From Candidatus Ancillula trichonymphae ImTpAt (GTDB lineage: Bacteria; Actinomycetota; Actinomycetes; Actinomycetales; Bifidobacteriaceae), in NCBI GenBank assembly GCA_000485475.1, contig AXYY01000119.1, forward strand, positions 1 through 13,498: a stretch of 13,498 nucleotides of DNA, in the 5' to 3' direction. Below the pieces are notes generated by a model. That model worked only from the letters and a program-made list of their open reading frames with translations, was not told the origin of the DNA and ran no database searches. Numbering within the stretch: the first letter of the stretch is position 1; the number at the start of each line of letters is the position of its first letter. This document shows positions 13,228-13,498 of this stretch, in pieces. Both the position numbers and the translations under genes were made by a program.

Positions 13228-13498
13228 ATGCCCAAAGTCCAGAGTTGAAGAAGCAAGTATTTTTCCGGCGCAGATTAGTATTTCTCGCAGCAATGCTATT
13301 TGCCGCGCTAGTTCTGGTCAACTTGGGTAAACTTGCAGTTGCTGGAGTACACGCACTGACTAGCGGCGCGAGCAAACAACAACAAACTGCTGCTAGTGCT
13401 TCAACTTTTGCAGCAGGTACATCAGAAGCTGCGGAAGATGGTCTGGTGCCAGATTGTACAGCAAATGACTTGAGTGTGCAAATTGACATGCCGAAGGA
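13224..13498 (+). CDS. Membrane-anchored exported protein, 5' part only (runs off window)
   Basis: An open frame runs from the GTG at 13224 to the end of the window, about 91 codons with no stop. It begins VNAQSPELKKQVFFRRRL, followed by a membrane segment (about 18-43), a Ser/Ala/Thr-rich linker with QQQ, then DGLVPDCTANDLSVQIDMP. This fits a type II membrane or signal-anchor protein with an extracytoplasmic domain starting at a cysteine; the C..(D/N)DL pattern recalls uncharacterised actinobacterial exported proteins. AAGGGG lies 5 nt before the GTG, and the start overlaps the previous stop (GTGA), which supports coupled translation. Neighbourhood suggests a cell-surface role; no sorting signal can be judged because the C-terminus is missing. 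Confidence 0.75.
   Translation, partial: MNAQSPELKKQVFFRRRLVFLAAMLFAALVLVNLGKLAVAGVHALTSGASKQQQTAASASTFAAGTSEAAEDGLVPDCTANDLSVQIDMPK

Noticed and set aside
13181..13489. Minus-strand open frame of 102 codons
   Set aside because: Antisense to the partial exported protein gene, which has a Shine-Dalgarno, a GTGA overlap and a membrane segment.

Overview
The window reads as a chromosomal segment of a low-GC, host-associated-looking actinobacterium. The lineage call is inference. It rests on a class E sortase followed by a tiny membrane protein, a MerR regulator that closely resembles the mycobacterial Rv1830 (ResR/McdR) type and its bifidobacterial relatives, a DUF348-G5-transglycosylase wall hydrolase of the Rpf/Apf kind, a membrane-anchored lipid kinase, and widespread leaderless genes. 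A relative of the Bifidobacteriales with a lowered GC content would fit, but I cannot name the species. There is no integrase, transposase, phage gene or CRISPR array. The region looks like compact core genome.

Layout. Positions 1-174 hold no gene but carry an array of short palindromic repeats. ptsI (minus, 175-1806) is divergent from a diacylglycerol-kinase-like gene (plus, 1915-3030). The kinase gene converges, with 4 bp between, on a cysteine-clustered membrane protein of unknown function (minus, 3035-3550). That gene is divergent from a DUF6056-like polytopic membrane protein (plus, 3657-5030), with a 7-bp inverted repeat between the two promoters. A MerR regulator (5044-5604) and an Rpf-like wall hydrolase (5633-6799) form a plus-strand operon. 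It converges, with 1 bp between, on a minus-strand operon with overlapping genes: a PyrD-like dehydrogenase (10472-9345), a family 2 glycosyltransferase (9367-8042) and alanine racemase (8045-6801). A second copy of the palindromic repeat region fills 10500-10700. glmU (minus) lies behind tRNA-Gln(TTG), which has a perfect TTGACA-17-TATAAT promoter. On the plus strand, 12317-13498 holds the sortase, a 53-residue membrane protein and the start of a further membrane-anchored exported protein cut by the window edge.

Many genes serve the cell envelope: GlmU (UDP-GlcNAc), Alr (D-alanine), the glycosyltransferase, the Rpf-like hydrolase, the sortase and the lipid kinase. The MerR regulator is of a type linked to growth and division control in mycobacteria.

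The most striking features are: (1) seven of seven promoter-proximal protein genes with a recognisable -10 box have their start codon 7-10 nt from the end of that box, which predicts leaderless or nearly leaderless mRNAs, while operon-internal genes have Shine-Dalgarno sequences; (2) a family of intergenic repeats with a conserved head and a hairpin whose stem sequence changes while pairing is kept; (3) a sortase whose expected catalytic arginine is histidine; (4) a GlmU whose left-handed beta-helix appears about two coils short and carries an exact 18-bp tandem duplication.
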